Shown here one piece after another: positions 52,706 through 64,000 of a stretch of DNA of 64,000 bases. This DNA is from Pseudarthrobacter sp. NS4. GTDB lineage: Bacteria; Actinomycetota; Actinomycetes; Actinomycetales; Micrococcaceae. The notes under the pieces are model-generated. The model was given only the letters and a program-made list of their open reading frames with translations. It was not told where the DNA came from and did no database searches. Position 1 is the first letter of the stretch; every line of letters starts with the position of its first letter. The stretch is taken from positions 3,534,001 to 3,598,000 of the forward strand of contig NZ_CP103288.1 of NCBI RefSeq assembly GCF_024758005.1, given 5' to 3'. A program made the translations under genes and the position numbers.

Positions 52706-53644
52706 TCAGGCGAAGGTTTTCCCGGTGATTTTCTCGTAGGCCTCAACGTAGCGGCTGCGGGTACGCTCAACAACCTCAGCAGGCAACGCCGGTGGCGGCG
52801 AATCCGAGGACCTGTCCCAGCCCGATTCGGCTGATGTCAGCCAGTCCCGAACGTACTGTTTGTCGTAGGACGGCTGTGCCCTGCCCGGCTGGTACGTGGC
52901 GGCGTCCCAGAACCGGGAGGAATCGGGCGTCAGCACCTCATCCCCGAGCGTGATGGAGCCGGAGACGGCATCGTACCCGAACTCCACTTTCGTATCAGCG
53001 AGGATAATGCCCCGCTCCCGCGCGATCTGCTCGGCAGTCGTATAGATCTTCAACGTGAGCTCGCTGAGCCGGGCGGCGATGTCGTCCCCCACCATGGCCA
53101 CCACGGCGTCGTAGGTGATGTTCTCGTCATGCTCACCTACCTCTGCTTTGGCGGAGGGCGTGAAGATAGCGTGGTCCAGCCTGGAACCGTCCACCAGGCC
53201 CTCGGGCAGCGGAATGCTGCACACCGTGCCTGAAGCTTTGTACTCCTGCAGCCCGGACCCCGTGAGGTAGCCGCGGGCGATGCACTCCACCGGGAACATG
53301 TCCAGCTTCTTGCAGATCATTGCACGGCCCTCAACCTCTGCCGGCACACCGTCCTCCACCGTGGAGCCCAGCACGTGGTGCTCAACGTCCAGCTGGTCGA
53401 ACCACCAGAGGCTCAGCTGGGTGAGGATGCGTCCCTTGTCCGGAATCTCACTGGAGAGCACATGGTCGTAGGCGCTGATCCGGTCGCTGGCCACCACCAG
53501 CACGCATTCCTGGCCGGCCCGCTGCAGGACGGACTCGTCGGCCGGCTCGTAGAGGTCCCTCACCTTGCCCGAGTAGATGTGCTTCCATCCCGGCAGATCG
53601 AGTGTCTGGGTGCTGAAGCCGCGGGGCGCGGGTGTTTCCGTCAT
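52706..53644 (-). CDS. purC: phosphoribosylaminoimidazole-succinocarboxamide synthase
   Basis: A 312-residue SAICAR synthetase of purine synthesis. Signature motifs: YSGKVRDLYE near the N-terminus, LVVASDRISAYDHVLSSEIPDKG, VECIARGYLTGSGLQEY and the C-terminal ADTKVEFGYD. Length suits the monofunctional long form. It begins one base after the purD stop, so the two genes form an operon. Confidence 0.96.
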   Translation of the reverse strand: MTETPAPRGFSTQTLDLPGWKHIYSGKVRDLYEPADESVLQRAGQECVLVVASDRISAYDHVLSSEIPDKGRILTQLSLWWFDQLDVEHHVLGSTVEDGVPAEVEGRAMICKKLDMFPVECIARGYLTGSGLQEYKASGTVCSIPLPEGLVDGSRLDHAIFTPSAKAEVGEHDENITYDAVVAMVGDDIAARLSELTLKIYTTAEQIARERGIILADTKVEFGYDAVSGSITLGDEVLTPDSSRFWDAATYQPGRAQPSYDKQYVRDWLTSAESGWDRSSDSPPPALPAEVVERTRSRYVEAYEKITGKTFA

Positions 53645-53645
53645 G

Positions 53646-54962
53646 CTAGGCCTTCGCTTTCGTCACGGGCAGGGAGCTGGTCGCCGCGGACGGGACCTTG
53701 ATTTCGCCGCGCGCGGCTTTGCCGCCAATGTCGCTGCGGAACTGGGAGCCTTCGAGCTGGACCAGCTCCACGCCGTCGTACGCCCTTTCGCGCGCCTCCA
53801 CGAGGTCGCTGCCGAGCGCAACGACGGCGAGCACGCGCCCACCGGCGGAGACCACCTTGCCGTACTCGTCAAAGGCGGTGCCGGCGTGGATCACATGCAC
53901 GCCTTCGAGCTCTTCCACTTTCTTAAGCCCGCGGATGCGGTCGCCGGTCCGCGGGGTGTCAGGGTAGTTTTCGGACGCGACGACGACGGCGACGGCGGTC
54001 TCCTTCGCCCAGCGCAGCTCTTCAGCCTTGTCCAGTTCCCCCTTGGCCGCTGCCAGCAGCAGGGCACCGAGGGGCGTCTTGAGCCGGGCGAGGACCGCCT
54101 GGGTTTCCGGGTCGCCGAAGCGGACGTTGAATTCGATGACACGGGTGCCACGTGAGGTCAGTGCGAGTCCCACGAACAGGACGCCCACGAAGGGGGTGCC
54201 GCGACGCGCCATTTCGTTGACGGTGGGCTGGGCCACGCGGTCGATGACCTCCTGGACCAGGCCTTCGGGTGCCCATTCAAGCGGCGTGTAGGCGCCCATG
54301 CCGCCGGTGTTGGGGCCTTCGTCGCTGTCGAAGATGCGTTTGAAGTCCTGGGCCGGTGAGAGCGCCACGGTGTTGTGCCCGTCGCAGAGCACAAACAGGG
54401 AGACCTCGGGCCCGTCCAGGAATTCCTCGATGACCACCGAGCCGCCGGCGTCGAAGCAGGACTGCGCGTGGGCAAGCGCTTCCTCGCGGTTCCTGGTGAC
54501 CACCACACCCTTGCCGGCTGCGAGTCCGTCATCCTTCACCACGTAGGGGGCGCCGAAGGTATCGAGCGCCGAGGCGGCTTCTTCAGCGTTGGTGGCCACC
54601 ATGGCCATCGCGGTGGGTACTCCGGCTTCGGCCATGATTTCCTTGGCGAACGCCTTTGAGGCCTCAAGCTGCGCGGCGGCCTTGCTGGGCCCGAAGACGG
54701 GGATCCCGGCCTCGCGGACGGCGTCGGACACGCCTGCGGCGAGCGGAGCTTCGGGGCCCACTACAACCAGGTCAACGGTGAGCTTGGTTGCGAGCGCGGC
54801 GACGGCGTCCGGATCGGTGGCGTTGATGCTGTGGGTGGGGACCAGCTTGCTGATGCCGGCGTTGCCAGGCGCCGCATGGACTTCGGACACGTTGGGGTCG
54901 GCGAGCAGGGAGCGGACAATGGCGTGTTCGCGGCCTCCGGGGCCGATGACGAGTACCTTCAC
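53646..54962 (-). CDS. purD: phosphoribosylamine-glycine ligase
   Basis: A 438-residue GAR synthetase. N-terminal VLVIGPGGREHAIV, ATP-grasp motifs VVKDDGLAAGKGVVV and EEFLDGPEVS, the purD signature RFGDPETQA, and metal-binding EFNVRFGD. GTG 54962 lies downstream of TTGGAGACT; the open frame extends upstream to 55691 but only antisense to the next gene. First gene of the purD-purC pair; divergent from the molybdopterin oxidoreductase gene, 99 bases away. Confidence 0.95.
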   Translation of the reverse strand: MKVLVIGPGGREHAIVRSLLADPNVSEVHAAPGNAGISKLVPTHSINATDPDAVAALATKLTVDLVVVGPEAPLAAGVSDAVREAGIPVFGPSKAAAQLEASKAFAKEIMAEAGVPTAMAMVATNAEEAASALDTFGAPYVVKDDGLAAGKGVVVTRNREEALAHAQSCFDAGGSVVIEEFLDGPEVSLFVLCDGHNTVALSPAQDFKRIFDSDEGPNTGGMGAYTPLEWAPEGLVQEVIDRVAQPTVNEMARRGTPFVGVLFVGLALTSRGTRVIEFNVRFGDPETQAVLARLKTPLGALLLAAAKGELDKAEELRWAKETAVAVVVASENYPDTPRTGDRIRGLKKVEELEGVHVIHAGTAFDEYGKVVSAGGRVLAVVALGSDLVEARERAYDGVELVQLEGSQFRSDIGGKAARGEIKVPSAATSSLPVTKAKA

Positions 54963-55061
54963 AGTCTCCAAGGGTACTTTGTGCACCCTGCCGCTTCCTA
55001 AGCTGTGTCCTTGGCGGCCCGCTGTGACAATCCGGGGCAGTGTCCGCTCCGAACAACAACC

Positions 55062-56633
55062 ATGACAAAGCTTCGGAACTGGCTCAAGGCTCCCGCCACC
55101 ATGGCTGCACTGGCAGGCGTGGTGGCGGCCGCCGTCGTCCTTGCCGTTGCGGAGCTGATCGGTGCATTCTTCACCGCACGGGCTACCCCGCTGTTCGCCC
55201 TGGGATCGACCTTCATCGACTTCACCCCCTCCTGGCTGAAGGATTTCGCCATTGCCACGTTCGGCACCGGTGACAAAGCGGCGCTGTTCGTTGGTATGGG
55301 CCTGACCATCGCCGTGCTCGCATGCGTGTTGGGCGTGGTGGCGTACCACAAATGGGCCCTGGGCGTCCTGGGCGTCCTGTTCATGGGCACCGTCATCATT
55401 GCAAGCGTCGTGACCCGCGCCGGCGTGGACCCGGTGGATGCGTTCCCCAGCGTGCTCGGAACGCTCGCGGGCCTCGTAACCCTGCGGCTCCTGATAGCCC
55501 CGCTGTGGGGACTGAAGGCCTGGCCTGAGGCGCCCGCCGATGTTGCCGACGGCCGGCACCCCGCAACCACCCGGCGCCGGTTCTTTGCGGCAACGGGAAT
55601 CACCGCGGCAGCAGCGGGAATTGCGGCAACGGGTGGCCGGCTCCTCAGTGCCGCCCGGAGCAACATTGCCCAAGCGAGGGAGGCCCTCCAACTGCCCTCT
55701 CCTGCCAAGGCCGCACCCCCCGTACCCGCAGGCGTCCAGTCAGCGGTGGCAGGCGTTCCGCCGTGGACAACGCCCAACGGCGACTTCTACCGCATCGATA
55801 CCGCCCTCAGCGTTCCGGAGATCAACGCCGATGACTGGGAACTCCGGATCCATGGACTGGTGGAGGAGGAAGTGCGCCTCACCTTCCAGGACCTGCTCGA
55901 CGCCGACCTGATCGAATCACACGTGACCCTCACCTGCGTCTCCAATCCGGTAGGCGGAAACCTGGCAGGCAACGCCAAGTGGCTGGGCCTGCCCATCCGG
56001 GAGGTCCTCAAGCAGGCCCGGCCCAAGGACGGGGCGGACATGGTGCTCTCCACCTCCATCGACGGCTTCAGCGCCTCCACTCCCCTGGAAGTACTCCAGG
56101 ATGACCGTGACGCCATGCTGGCCATCGGCATGAACGGCGAGCCCCTTCCACTGGAGCATGGCTACCCCGTGCGGATGGTGGTTCCCGGCCTGTATGGTTT
56201 CGTCTCCGCCACCAAATGGGTGGTGGACCTGGAGGTGACCCGTTTCGCCGACAGCAAGGCCTACTGGACAGAGCGTGGCTGGTCCGAACGCGGACCCATC
56301 AAAACGATGGCGCGGGTGGACGTGCCCAAGTCCTTCGCCAAGGTGCCTGCAGGAAAGGTAGCCCTGGGCGGCACTGCATGGGCGCAGACCCGGGGCATCA
56401 CCAAGGTGGAAATCCAGGTAGACGACGGGGACTGGGCCGAGGCCGAACTGTCCACCGAGGCGTCGCTCATCACCTGGCGCCAGTGGTCCTATGAGTGGGA
56501 CGCCGCGCCCGGTGCCCACTACATCAAAGTCCGGGCCACTGACGGCTCCGGTGAGGTGCAGACGGACCAGCGCGCAGACCCCGTCCCGGACGGTGCGTCG
56601 GGCTGGCAGTCCGTGATGGTGACGGTGGAATAG
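55062..56633 (+). CDS. membrane-bound molybdopterin-dependent oxidoreductase (sulfite-oxidase family)
   Basis: A 523-residue protein. Four hydrophobic segments within residues about 10-150, a mid-protein twin-arginine-like motif TTRRRFFAATG at about 169-179 that begins a fifth hydrophobic stretch, then a molybdopterin-binding domain with the Mo-coordinating Cys 292 in TLTCVSNPVGG, and a C-terminal Mo-co dimerisation (Ig-like) domain. The catalytic part would face outside. The natural substrate is unknown; the group includes YedY-like and sulfite oxidases. ATG 55062 is the first Met of the homologous region; no clear Shine-Dalgarno. Confidence 0.85.
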   Translation: MTKLRNWLKAPATMAALAGVVAAAVVLAVAELIGAFFTARATPLFALGSTFIDFTPSWLKDFAIATFGTGDKAALFVGMGLTIAVLACVLGVVAYHKWALGVLGVLFMGTVIIASVVTRAGVDPVDAFPSVLGTLAGLVTLRLLIAPLWGLKAWPEAPADVADGRHPATTRRRFFAATGITAAAAGIAATGGRLLSAARSNIAQAREALQLPSPAKAAPPVPAGVQSAVAGVPPWTTPNGDFYRIDTALSVPEINADDWELRIHGLVEEEVRLTFQDLLDADLIESHVTLTCVSNPVGGNLAGNAKWLGLPIREVLKQARPKDGADMVLSTSIDGFSASTPLEVLQDDRDAMLAIGMNGEPLPLEHGYPVRMVVPGLYGFVSATKWVVDLEVTRFADSKAYWTERGWSERGPIKTMARVDVPKSFAKVPAGKVALGGTAWAQTRGITKVEIQVDDGDWAEAELSTEASLITWRQWSYEWDAAPGAHYIKVRATDGSGEVQTDQRADPVPDGASGWQSVMVTVE

Positions 56634-56669
56634 CGCCGGTTTCCAAGGGGCGGCCCCTAGACTGGCACC

Positions 56670-57689
56670 ATGCCGCACAATCCACATGCCACCTTCACCG
56701 TGGACTCCGCCGTCGAACTGGCTGTGATCGAGCGCAGCGGGTTTGTGGAGTCCCGGCACATCGGTTCAGCCGTCCTCCTGTCCGCGGACGGTTCCGTGGT
56801 CACCGAACTGGGGGACATCAATACGCCCATTTATGCCCGGTCCGCCCTGAAGCCTTTCCAGGCGCTGGCGGCCATGCAGTCCGGCGTTCCGCTGCGGGGA
56901 GCCCAGGTGGCAGTTGCCTGCGGCAGCCACACCGGATCACTGGACCACATGGACGTGGTGGCCGGGATGCTGAAAGCGGCAGGCGTCCGCGAGGACCAGC
57001 TTCAGTGCCCCGAAGCGTGGCCGCAGGACGAGACTGCCCGGAACTGGCTGGTACGTTCCGAAAAGGGGAAGTCCCGGCTGGCGTTCAACTGTTCAGGCAA
57101 GCACGCGGCCTTCCTCTGGGCGTGCACCGAAAACGGCTGGGATACCCACAGTTACCTGGAGCCCAACCATCCACTGCAGCAACGGATCCGCAGTGTGATC
57201 GAGGAATACGCGGGCGAGAAGATCGCCCACCTGGGCATCGACGGGTGCGGGGCGCCAGTGGCAGCAGTGTCGCTAAAGGGCCTGGCCAGGGGTTTTTCGC
57301 ATCTGGCGAAGGCTCCGGGTGACCAGAGTTTCAGTGCCCGCGCCGCAACCATCGCAACCTCCATGCTGGACTACCCATGGGCGGTCCAGGGCCGCGGCGA
57401 GGCCAACACGATGGTGATGGATGAGCTGGAGATCATTGCCAAGATCGGGGCCGAGGGAGTCCTGGCCATGGCCACCCCGCAGGGCGTGTCCGTGGCCGTC
57501 AAAATCCTGGACGGAAACGTCAGGGCAACCTCGCTGGTGGCCCTGACGCTCCTCGCCGCTGCCGGTGCCGTGGACATTCCTGGTGTTGCCAGCGTCCTGG
57601 AGAAAGTCGTGGAACCGGTCATGGGCGGCGGACAGCCGGTGGGCAAGATCCGGCTGGGCCCGGCCGTTTCCGCGCTCCTGGACCAATAA
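56670..57689 (+). CDS. L-asparaginase II (Rhizobium etli type)
   Basis: A 339-residue asparaginase of the type II thermolabile family. It has ARSALKPFQA near residue 55-64, ACGSHTGSLDHM, and FNCSGKHAAFL with the zinc-linked Cys and nearby Lys, then IDGCGAPV. Such enzymes hydrolyse asparagine to aspartate and ammonia and differ from E. coli asparaginase. The SCP2-like gene follows 35 bases later, probably in one operon. Confidence 0.88.
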   Translation: MPHNPHATFTVDSAVELAVIERSGFVESRHIGSAVLLSADGSVVTELGDINTPIYARSALKPFQALAAMQSGVPLRGAQVAVACGSHTGSLDHMDVVAGMLKAAGVREDQLQCPEAWPQDETARNWLVRSEKGKSRLAFNCSGKHAAFLWACTENGWDTHSYLEPNHPLQQRIRSVIEEYAGEKIAHLGIDGCGAPVAAVSLKGLARGFSHLAKAPGDQSFSARAATIATSMLDYPWAVQGRGEANTMVMDELEIIAKIGAEGVLAMATPQGVSVAVKILDGNVRATSLVALTLLAAAGAVDIPGVASVLEKVVEPVMGGGQPVGKIRLGPAVSALLDQ

Positions 57690-57724
57690 CCCCACACGAA
57701 CGTTCACAAGAGGAGGCCGGAAAC

Positions 57725-58102
57725 ATGGCCGTAGCCCGCCGTCGTATTGACGTCGAGGAAGGCGCAGCGGCGCTGGCATCATGGCGGAAAGCCGCCGAAT
57801 CGCCGTCGGACGCGCCCCTGCCCCGGGCCGTCCTGGCTACCGCCGTGCGCTACTCGCTCGAGGAAGTAACCGCCCGGGCACCGGGAAACTCCGTGGAAGT
57901 CCGCGTCCCGCCCTTCGGCGTCACGCAGTGCGTGGAGGGGCCCCGCCACACCCGTGGCACCCCGCCCAACGTTATTGAGTGCGACGCCGCCACCTGGCTG
58001 GCGATGGTGACCGGCCAGTTGGGCTGGGCGGACGCCGTCGGGGCGGGCAAGGTGGCTGCCTCGGGGCTGCGGGCAGACCTGTCGCAGCTGTTGCCGCTCT
58101 AG
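57725..58102 (+). CDS. SCP2-like sterol carrier family protein
   Basis: A 125-residue protein with the pattern of the bacterial SCP2-like fold: VRYSLEEVTARAPGNSVEVRVPPFGVTQCVEG, HTRGTPPNVIECDAATWLAMVTG, and a closing SGLRADLSQLLPL. AGAGGAGG lies just upstream of the ATG. It may bind hydrophobic ligands; function unknown. It follows the asparaginase gene and converges on the SDR gene. Confidence 0.78.
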   Translation: MAVARRRIDVEEGAAALASWRKAAESPSDAPLPRAVLATAVRYSLEEVTARAPGNSVEVRVPPFGVTQCVEGPRHTRGTPPNVIECDAATWLAMVTGQLGWADAVGAGKVAASGLRADLSQLLPL

Positions 58103-58169
58103 GTGTACTAAGTCAGGCGGGAGGGCCCTCATTAGCTGGTGGTCCCGCTTGGCTGGATGGTCCCCCCGC

Positions 58170-58931
58170 TTAGCCGCGGCCGATGAAGGGCATCCCCGCC
58201 GCGGTCACCACGACGGAGCCCACACTGGCCGTTGGTGGCATGTTGGCCATCATCAGCACGGCGCTGGCCGCGTCGGCCACCGGAAACATCGGCTCAACCC
58301 GGCGGCTGCCATCCGCCTGCAGCGCGCCTGAGCCCACCCCGATGGTGTCCATGATGTCGGTGGCCGTATTGCCGATGTCGATCTGGCCGCAGGTGATCCC
58401 GAAGCCACGCCCGTCCAGCTCGATGCTTTTGGTGAGGCCCGTCATCGCGTGCTTGGTCACCGTGTAGGCCACGGTCCGCGGGCGCGGCGAATGCGCAGAG
58501 ATGGAGCCGTTGTTGATGATGCGACCGCCCTGCGGTTCCTGGGCCTTCATGGTCCTGACGGCGGCCGCGGCGCACAGTATGGAACCCGTGAGGTTGACCG
58601 CTACCGTGGCGTTCCAGTCGTCCACACTGATCTCGTCCACGCTGGCGGCCGGGCCGAAGATGCCCGCGTTGTTGAACAGCACATCCACCCGTCCCCACTT
58701 CTGCCGGGCGGCTTCGAAAAGCCGTGCGACGTCGTCGGGCAGGGTAACGTCGCACGGCACCACCAGCGCGTCCGGGTGACCGTCCGCCGTCTCCAGCAGC
58801 TGCGCCTCCCGCCGCCCGGCCAGGGCAACCCGGTACCCGTCGGCCAGCATCTGCCGGGCTACCTCCCGGCCTATACCTGAGCCGGCACCGGTGACGACGG
58901 CGACGCGTCCGGCGGGCTGGGGATTGTTCAC
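58170..58931 (-). CDS. short-chain dehydrogenase/reductase
   Basis: A 253-residue classical SDR: coenzyme motif [12 protein letters not shown], and the catalytic Ser region [10 protein letters not shown] with YTVTK (YxxxK). Acidic-residue recognition of NAD versus basic for NADP cannot be settled; GRR after the second strand favours NADP. GTG 58931 is the start. It is the last gene of a permease-racemase-SDR cluster, 73 bases after the racemase gene. Substrate unknown. Confidence 0.85.
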   Translation of the reverse strand: MNNPQPAGRVAVVTGAGSGIGREVARQMLADGYRVALAGRREAQLLETADGHPDALVVPCDVTLPDDVARLFEAARQKWGRVDVLFNNAGIFGPAASVDEISVDDWNATVAVNLTGSILCAAAAVRTMKAQEPQGGRIINNGSISAHSPRPRTVAYTVTKHAMTGLTKSIELDGRGFGITCGQIDIGNTATDIMDTIGVGSGALQADGSRRVEPMFPVADAASAVLMMANMPPTASVGSVVVTAAGMPFIGRG

Positions 58932-59004
58932 GCTGTTCTCCTGGAATTGCTGATGCTTGCCGTTTGACGACGACGCTGATGTCGGCGCCGGTGCCGGAAA
59001 GGCG

Positions 59005-59748
59005 TTAGAGCGACGCCGGCACGGCGTTGCTGTTCAGCGGCCAGCCTATGACGGTCTTGGGCCGCGGCGCAGCGTAGGTCCGGACTTTCGAGGTGGACAG
59101 GCCCATCCGGACCAGGGACTCGGCGATGGTCACCGCGGACGCCACGCCGTCCACCACGGGGACGCCGGCCCGCTGCCGGATCTGCTCGTCCAGGCCCGCC
59201 ATGCCTCCGCAGCCAAGCACAATGACCTCGGCCTTGTCCTGGCTGACGGCCTGCAGGGCCTGGTTGATGATGGCTTCCACGGCACGCTCCGGTTCCTCCT
59301 CGAGTTCAAGGACGGCCATGCCGCTGGCCCGGACCGAGGCACAGCGGGCGTCCAGACCCGCAAGCTTGAGCCTGTCTTCGATCAGCGGGACGGTCCGGTC
59401 GAGGGTGGTGACCACGGAGTATTTGTGGCCGAGGAACATGGCGGTGCTGGCCGCGGCCTCGGTCATGTCCACTACGGGAACGTCAAGCAGTTCCTGCAGT
59501 CCCTCCCGACCGTGCTCGCCGTAGCCGGCCTGAACGACGGCGTCGAAGGGCTCGGCGTAGGAGGTCACGGCGTCCATCACGGCGATGGCCGCCAGGTAGC
59601 TTTCGAAGTTGCCTTCGCAGGAATCGGCACCGAACCGGGGCGTGATGCCCACGATTTCCGTTCCCGGCGCCGCGATGCTGCGGGCTTGGGCGGCTATGGA
59701 GTCCGTCATGGACGTGGTGGTGTTGACGTTGGCGACGAGTATGCGCAT
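59005..59748 (-). CDS. Asp/Glu/hydantoin racemase family protein with an altered first active-site position
   Basis: A 247-residue protein. N-terminal [14 protein letters not shown] is typical of hydantoin/allantoin racemases. The second catalytic Cys is present in [10 protein letters not shown], but the first motif, normally with Cys in CFGDPG, reads QAGYGEHG, so it lacks Cys. This suggests one-base chemistry or a non-racemase activity. AAGGA precedes the ATG. It follows the NCS1 permease gene by 10 bases and precedes an SDR, so uptake and processing of a hydantoin, allantoin or similar compound is likely. Confidence 0.78.
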   Translation of the reverse strand: MRILVANVNTTTSMTDSIAAQARSIAAPGTEIVGITPRFGADSCEGNFESYLAAIAVMDAVTSYAEPFDAVVQAGYGEHGREGLQELLDVPVVDMTEAAASTAMFLGHKYSVVTTLDRTVPLIEDRLKLAGLDARCASVRASGMAVLELEEEPERAVEAIINQALQAVSQDKAEVIVLGCGGMAGLDEQIRQRAGVPVVDGVASAVTIAESLVRMGLSTSKVRTYAAPRPKTVIGWPLNSNAVPASL

Positions 59749-59758
59749 TGAGGTGTCC

Positions 59759-61327
59759 TTAGTGGGTGCTGGCGATGGCGATGGTCTCGCCGTCGCGGTC
59801 TTCCAGCCGCTGGGTGCGGTCTGCGATGAAGAAATACACCACCGCTGCGATGCCTGCTGCGAAGAACCAGGCAAAGGGTGCTGCGGATGCCAGGGTGGGG
59901 ACGAACGCGATCAGCAGTGCCACAGCGGCGGCGGGGACCATGGCGGTGATCGCCTTGGGGTTGACGCCGTTTTTGTAGTAGTAGGCTCCGGCCGGGGAGG
60001 CGGTGTAGAGCTGGGGGACGTTGACCTTGCCGCGGCGGATGAGCCAGTAGTCGGCCATGACGACGCCGAACAGGGGGCCGAGCAGGGCGCCGAGGCCGCC
60101 GAGGAAGTACACGATGACCAGCGGGTTGTTGTAGAGGTTCCAGGGCAGGATGACCAGGCCGATGATGCCGCTGACCCACGCGGCCTTGCGGAAGTTCAGG
60201 TGCTTGGGGAACAAGTTGGTCAGGGCGTAGACGGGAGCCACGAAGTTGGCCATGAGGTTCACGGCGATGGTCAGGATCAGCAGCGCAAGGCAGGCCAGCA
60301 CCAGGAACAGGGTGTTGGGGATCGTCTGGACAATGTCCGAGGGGCTTTGGATGATGGTGCCGTTGATTTTGAATTGCCCGCCGGCCATGACGACGACGAT
60401 GGCGCCGAAGACCAGCATGTTGATGGGGATGCCCCAGAAGTTGCCCCGGACCACGGCCTTCTTCGAGACGGCGGAGCGGGTGAAGTCACAGAAGTTCAGG
60501 ACGAAGGTGCCGTAGATGGAGACCCACAGTGCACCGCCGGCGAAGATGGTGAGCCACATTTGGGGCCCCTCCAGCGCGTTGTCCGAGGACCATGCGATGG
60601 CGCCGCCGGCCTCGATGAAGATCCAGATGGCGATGGCCGCCATGGTTACCAGGATGACGGGTCCGGCGAATGCTTCATACTTGCGGATCATTTCCATGCC
60701 GAAGCTGACGATGACCAGTTGGACAACCCAGAGGATGATGAAGGCGATCCAGCCCAGCGTGGACAGCCCCAGGGTGGAGTCTTTGTCCATTGCAGCGAGG
60801 GCAGGGAACATTGCCACGAGCATGACACGGAAGACCACGGAGGCGAGGTAGGTCTGGATGCCGAACCAGGCCACGGCGACGGCGCCGCGGAGGAGGCTGG
60901 CGATCTGGGCGCCCCTGATTCCGAAGCTGATTCGGCTCATGACCGGGAACGGAACGCCCGTCTTTACCCCCATGAAACCGGAGAGGTTGAGGAGGCCGAA
61001 CAGCAACGCCGCCCCGATGCCGAGTGCAAGAAGGATCTGCCATCCACCCAGGCCCAGGGCGAACAGCCCGATGGCGAAGGCATAGTTGCCCAGGCTGTGC
61101 ACGTCGTTGGCCCAGAGGGTGAAGATGCTGTAGCCGGACCAGCTGCGGCCGGCCCGCTTGGTGGGGGCAAGATCTACGTTGTAAAGGGTGGGGCTGATGC
61201 TCTGGCCTGATGCTGCGCTGGCTGATTCGCACAGTGCTTCAACGCCCACGGAGGGATGGGTGGAAGCAACTGACGGCGCTGTCAGGTCCGGAGCCGCGTC
61301 AACGCCGACCGGTGGAGGGGTCTGCAT
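59759..61327 (-). CDS. NCS1-family nucleobase/hydantoin permease
   Basis: A 522-residue secondary transporter with about twelve hydrophobic helices. N-terminal NVDLAPTKRAGRSWSGYSIFTLWANDVHSLGNYAFAIG is the NCS1 signature shared with the hydantoin transporter Mhp1 and allantoin/uracil permeases. ATG 61327 follows TGGAGAGCCCC and is preferred to an ATG 22 codons upstream, whose leader has no Shine-Dalgarno. It starts a three-gene cluster and is divergent from aceE. Confidence 0.85.
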   Translation of the reverse strand: MQTPPPVGVDAAPDLTAPSVASTHPSVGVEALCESASAASGQSISPTLYNVDLAPTKRAGRSWSGYSIFTLWANDVHSLGNYAFAIGLFALGLGGWQILLALGIGAALLFGLLNLSGFMGVKTGVPFPVMSRISFGIRGAQIASLLRGAVAVAWFGIQTYLASVVFRVMLVAMFPALAAMDKDSTLGLSTLGWIAFIILWVVQLVIVSFGMEMIRKYEAFAGPVILVTMAAIAIWIFIEAGGAIAWSSDNALEGPQMWLTIFAGGALWVSIYGTFVLNFCDFTRSAVSKKAVVRGNFWGIPINMLVFGAIVVVMAGGQFKINGTIIQSPSDIVQTIPNTLFLVLACLALLILTIAVNLMANFVAPVYALTNLFPKHLNFRKAAWVSGIIGLVILPWNLYNNPLVIVYFLGGLGALLGPLFGVVMADYWLIRRGKVNVPQLYTASPAGAYYYKNGVNPKAITAMVPAAAVALLIAFVPTLASAAPFAWFFAAGIAAVVYFFIADRTQRLEDRDGETIAIASTH

Positions 61328-61576
61328 GGGGCTCTCCAGTTCTGGGAGTGGTTCGCGGGTGGTGAGCCGGGGACCGGTACTGTTATTCCACATCGCGAAA
61401 ACAAGATATTGAATAGTGAAATAAGAGTATGACCCCCATCACCCCGGGTCAAGGGTGTGCCGCCGGTCCCCTCGGTCACAATCCGTTCGCAGAGGCAGCA
61501 AGGCGAGGTCGGCCCCCTGCAGCGCCTGCCCATGTTGACCGCACCACTCGCGTCTCGCTAATCTCATATTGCAAGA

Positions 61577-61601
61577 ATGTTTTCTCACAATACGAAAACA
61601 T
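61577..61601. promoter_or_regulatory. 8-bp inverted repeat upstream of aceE (ATGTTTTC-N9-GAAAACAT)
   Basis: Exact complementary arms 61577-61584 and 61594-61601. The half-site GAAAACA also occurs near 61397 on the permease side. It ends 29 bases before the aceE GTG; the 303-base divergent region (61328-61630) holds no gene I can support. Likely a regulator site. Confidence 0.6.
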
Positions 61602-61630
61602 GAGCCATTCGACGATGAAATGAGGCTCCC

Positions 61631-64000
<2,370 letters not shown>

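Noticed and set aside
53646..55691. Upstream extension of purD to 681 residues
   Set aside because: The added part is antisense to the molybdopterin oxidoreductase; PurD homology starts at GTG 54962.

Overview
The window is high-GC actinobacterial DNA. Protein identities, many GTG/TTG starts, frequent 4-nt ATGA/GTGA gene overlaps, several apparently leaderless starts and the gene order all suggest a Micrococcaceae genome of the Arthrobacter/Pseudarthrobacter type. This is an inference; there is no 16S in the window. I see no transposase, phage gene, integrase or CRISPR array, so this looks like chromosomal backbone with accessory catabolic ends.

Layout. (1) 1-5.6 kb: a sugar-acid catabolic operon on the minus strand (Gfo/Idh oxidoreductase, uronate-dehydrogenase-like epimerase, 5-dehydro-4-deoxyglucarate dehydratase, enolase-superfamily dehydratase cut by the window edge), divergent from a LacI regulator, with three LacI-type operators between. 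(2) 5.6-7.8 kb: FadR/LldR regulator and L-lactate dehydrogenase with two perfect operator dyads. (3) 7.8-14.5 kb: ArsR regulator, AcuC deacetylase, a Ktr-type K+ channel pair, proC, Ppx/GppA phosphatase, SseB-family protein. (4) 14.6-31.9 kb: topA, a methyltransferase, two paralogous lipoproteins, TrhO, a GNAT, an MrfA-like helicase, then a complete Tad/Flp pilus operon (ssd-tadA-tadB-tadC-pilin-tadE-tadG-like) and an actinobacterial family A DNA polymerase. (5) 32-50.6 kb: a region whose gene set resembles Mycobacterium tuberculosis Rv3667-Rv3683 (from memory): CoA-NUDIX, nth, a membrane protein, acs, DeoR, aroQ, MarP protease, crp, a second NUDIX, RidA, ponA2-type PBP, metallophosphoesterase, followed by a heterodimeric ABC exporter and tRNA-Pro(CGG). 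(6) 51-52.7 kb: a small secreted-peptide gene carrying the octapeptide TGNWPDPM twice, divergent from an XRE-TPR regulator, with a dyad in the shared promoter. (7) 52.7-64 kb: purC and purD, a molybdopterin oxidoreductase, asparaginase II, an SCP2-like protein, a permease/racemase/SDR cluster that may handle hydantoin- or purine-like compounds, and aceE (cut by the window end).

How it works together: the two ends handle carbon entry (sugar acids, lactate, acetate through acs, pyruvate through aceE), each next to its own regulator or operator. The crp gene lies 5 kb from acs, whose upstream region carries a CRP/GlxR-like site. The most novel-looking item is the peptide/XRE-TPR pair at 51.06-52.67 kb. 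It has the architecture of a Phr/PapR-type pheromone system (RRNPP-like): Sec signal peptide, repeated C-terminal octapeptide, adjacent cytoplasmic TPR receptor-regulator and operator. This is a hypothesis from sequence alone.
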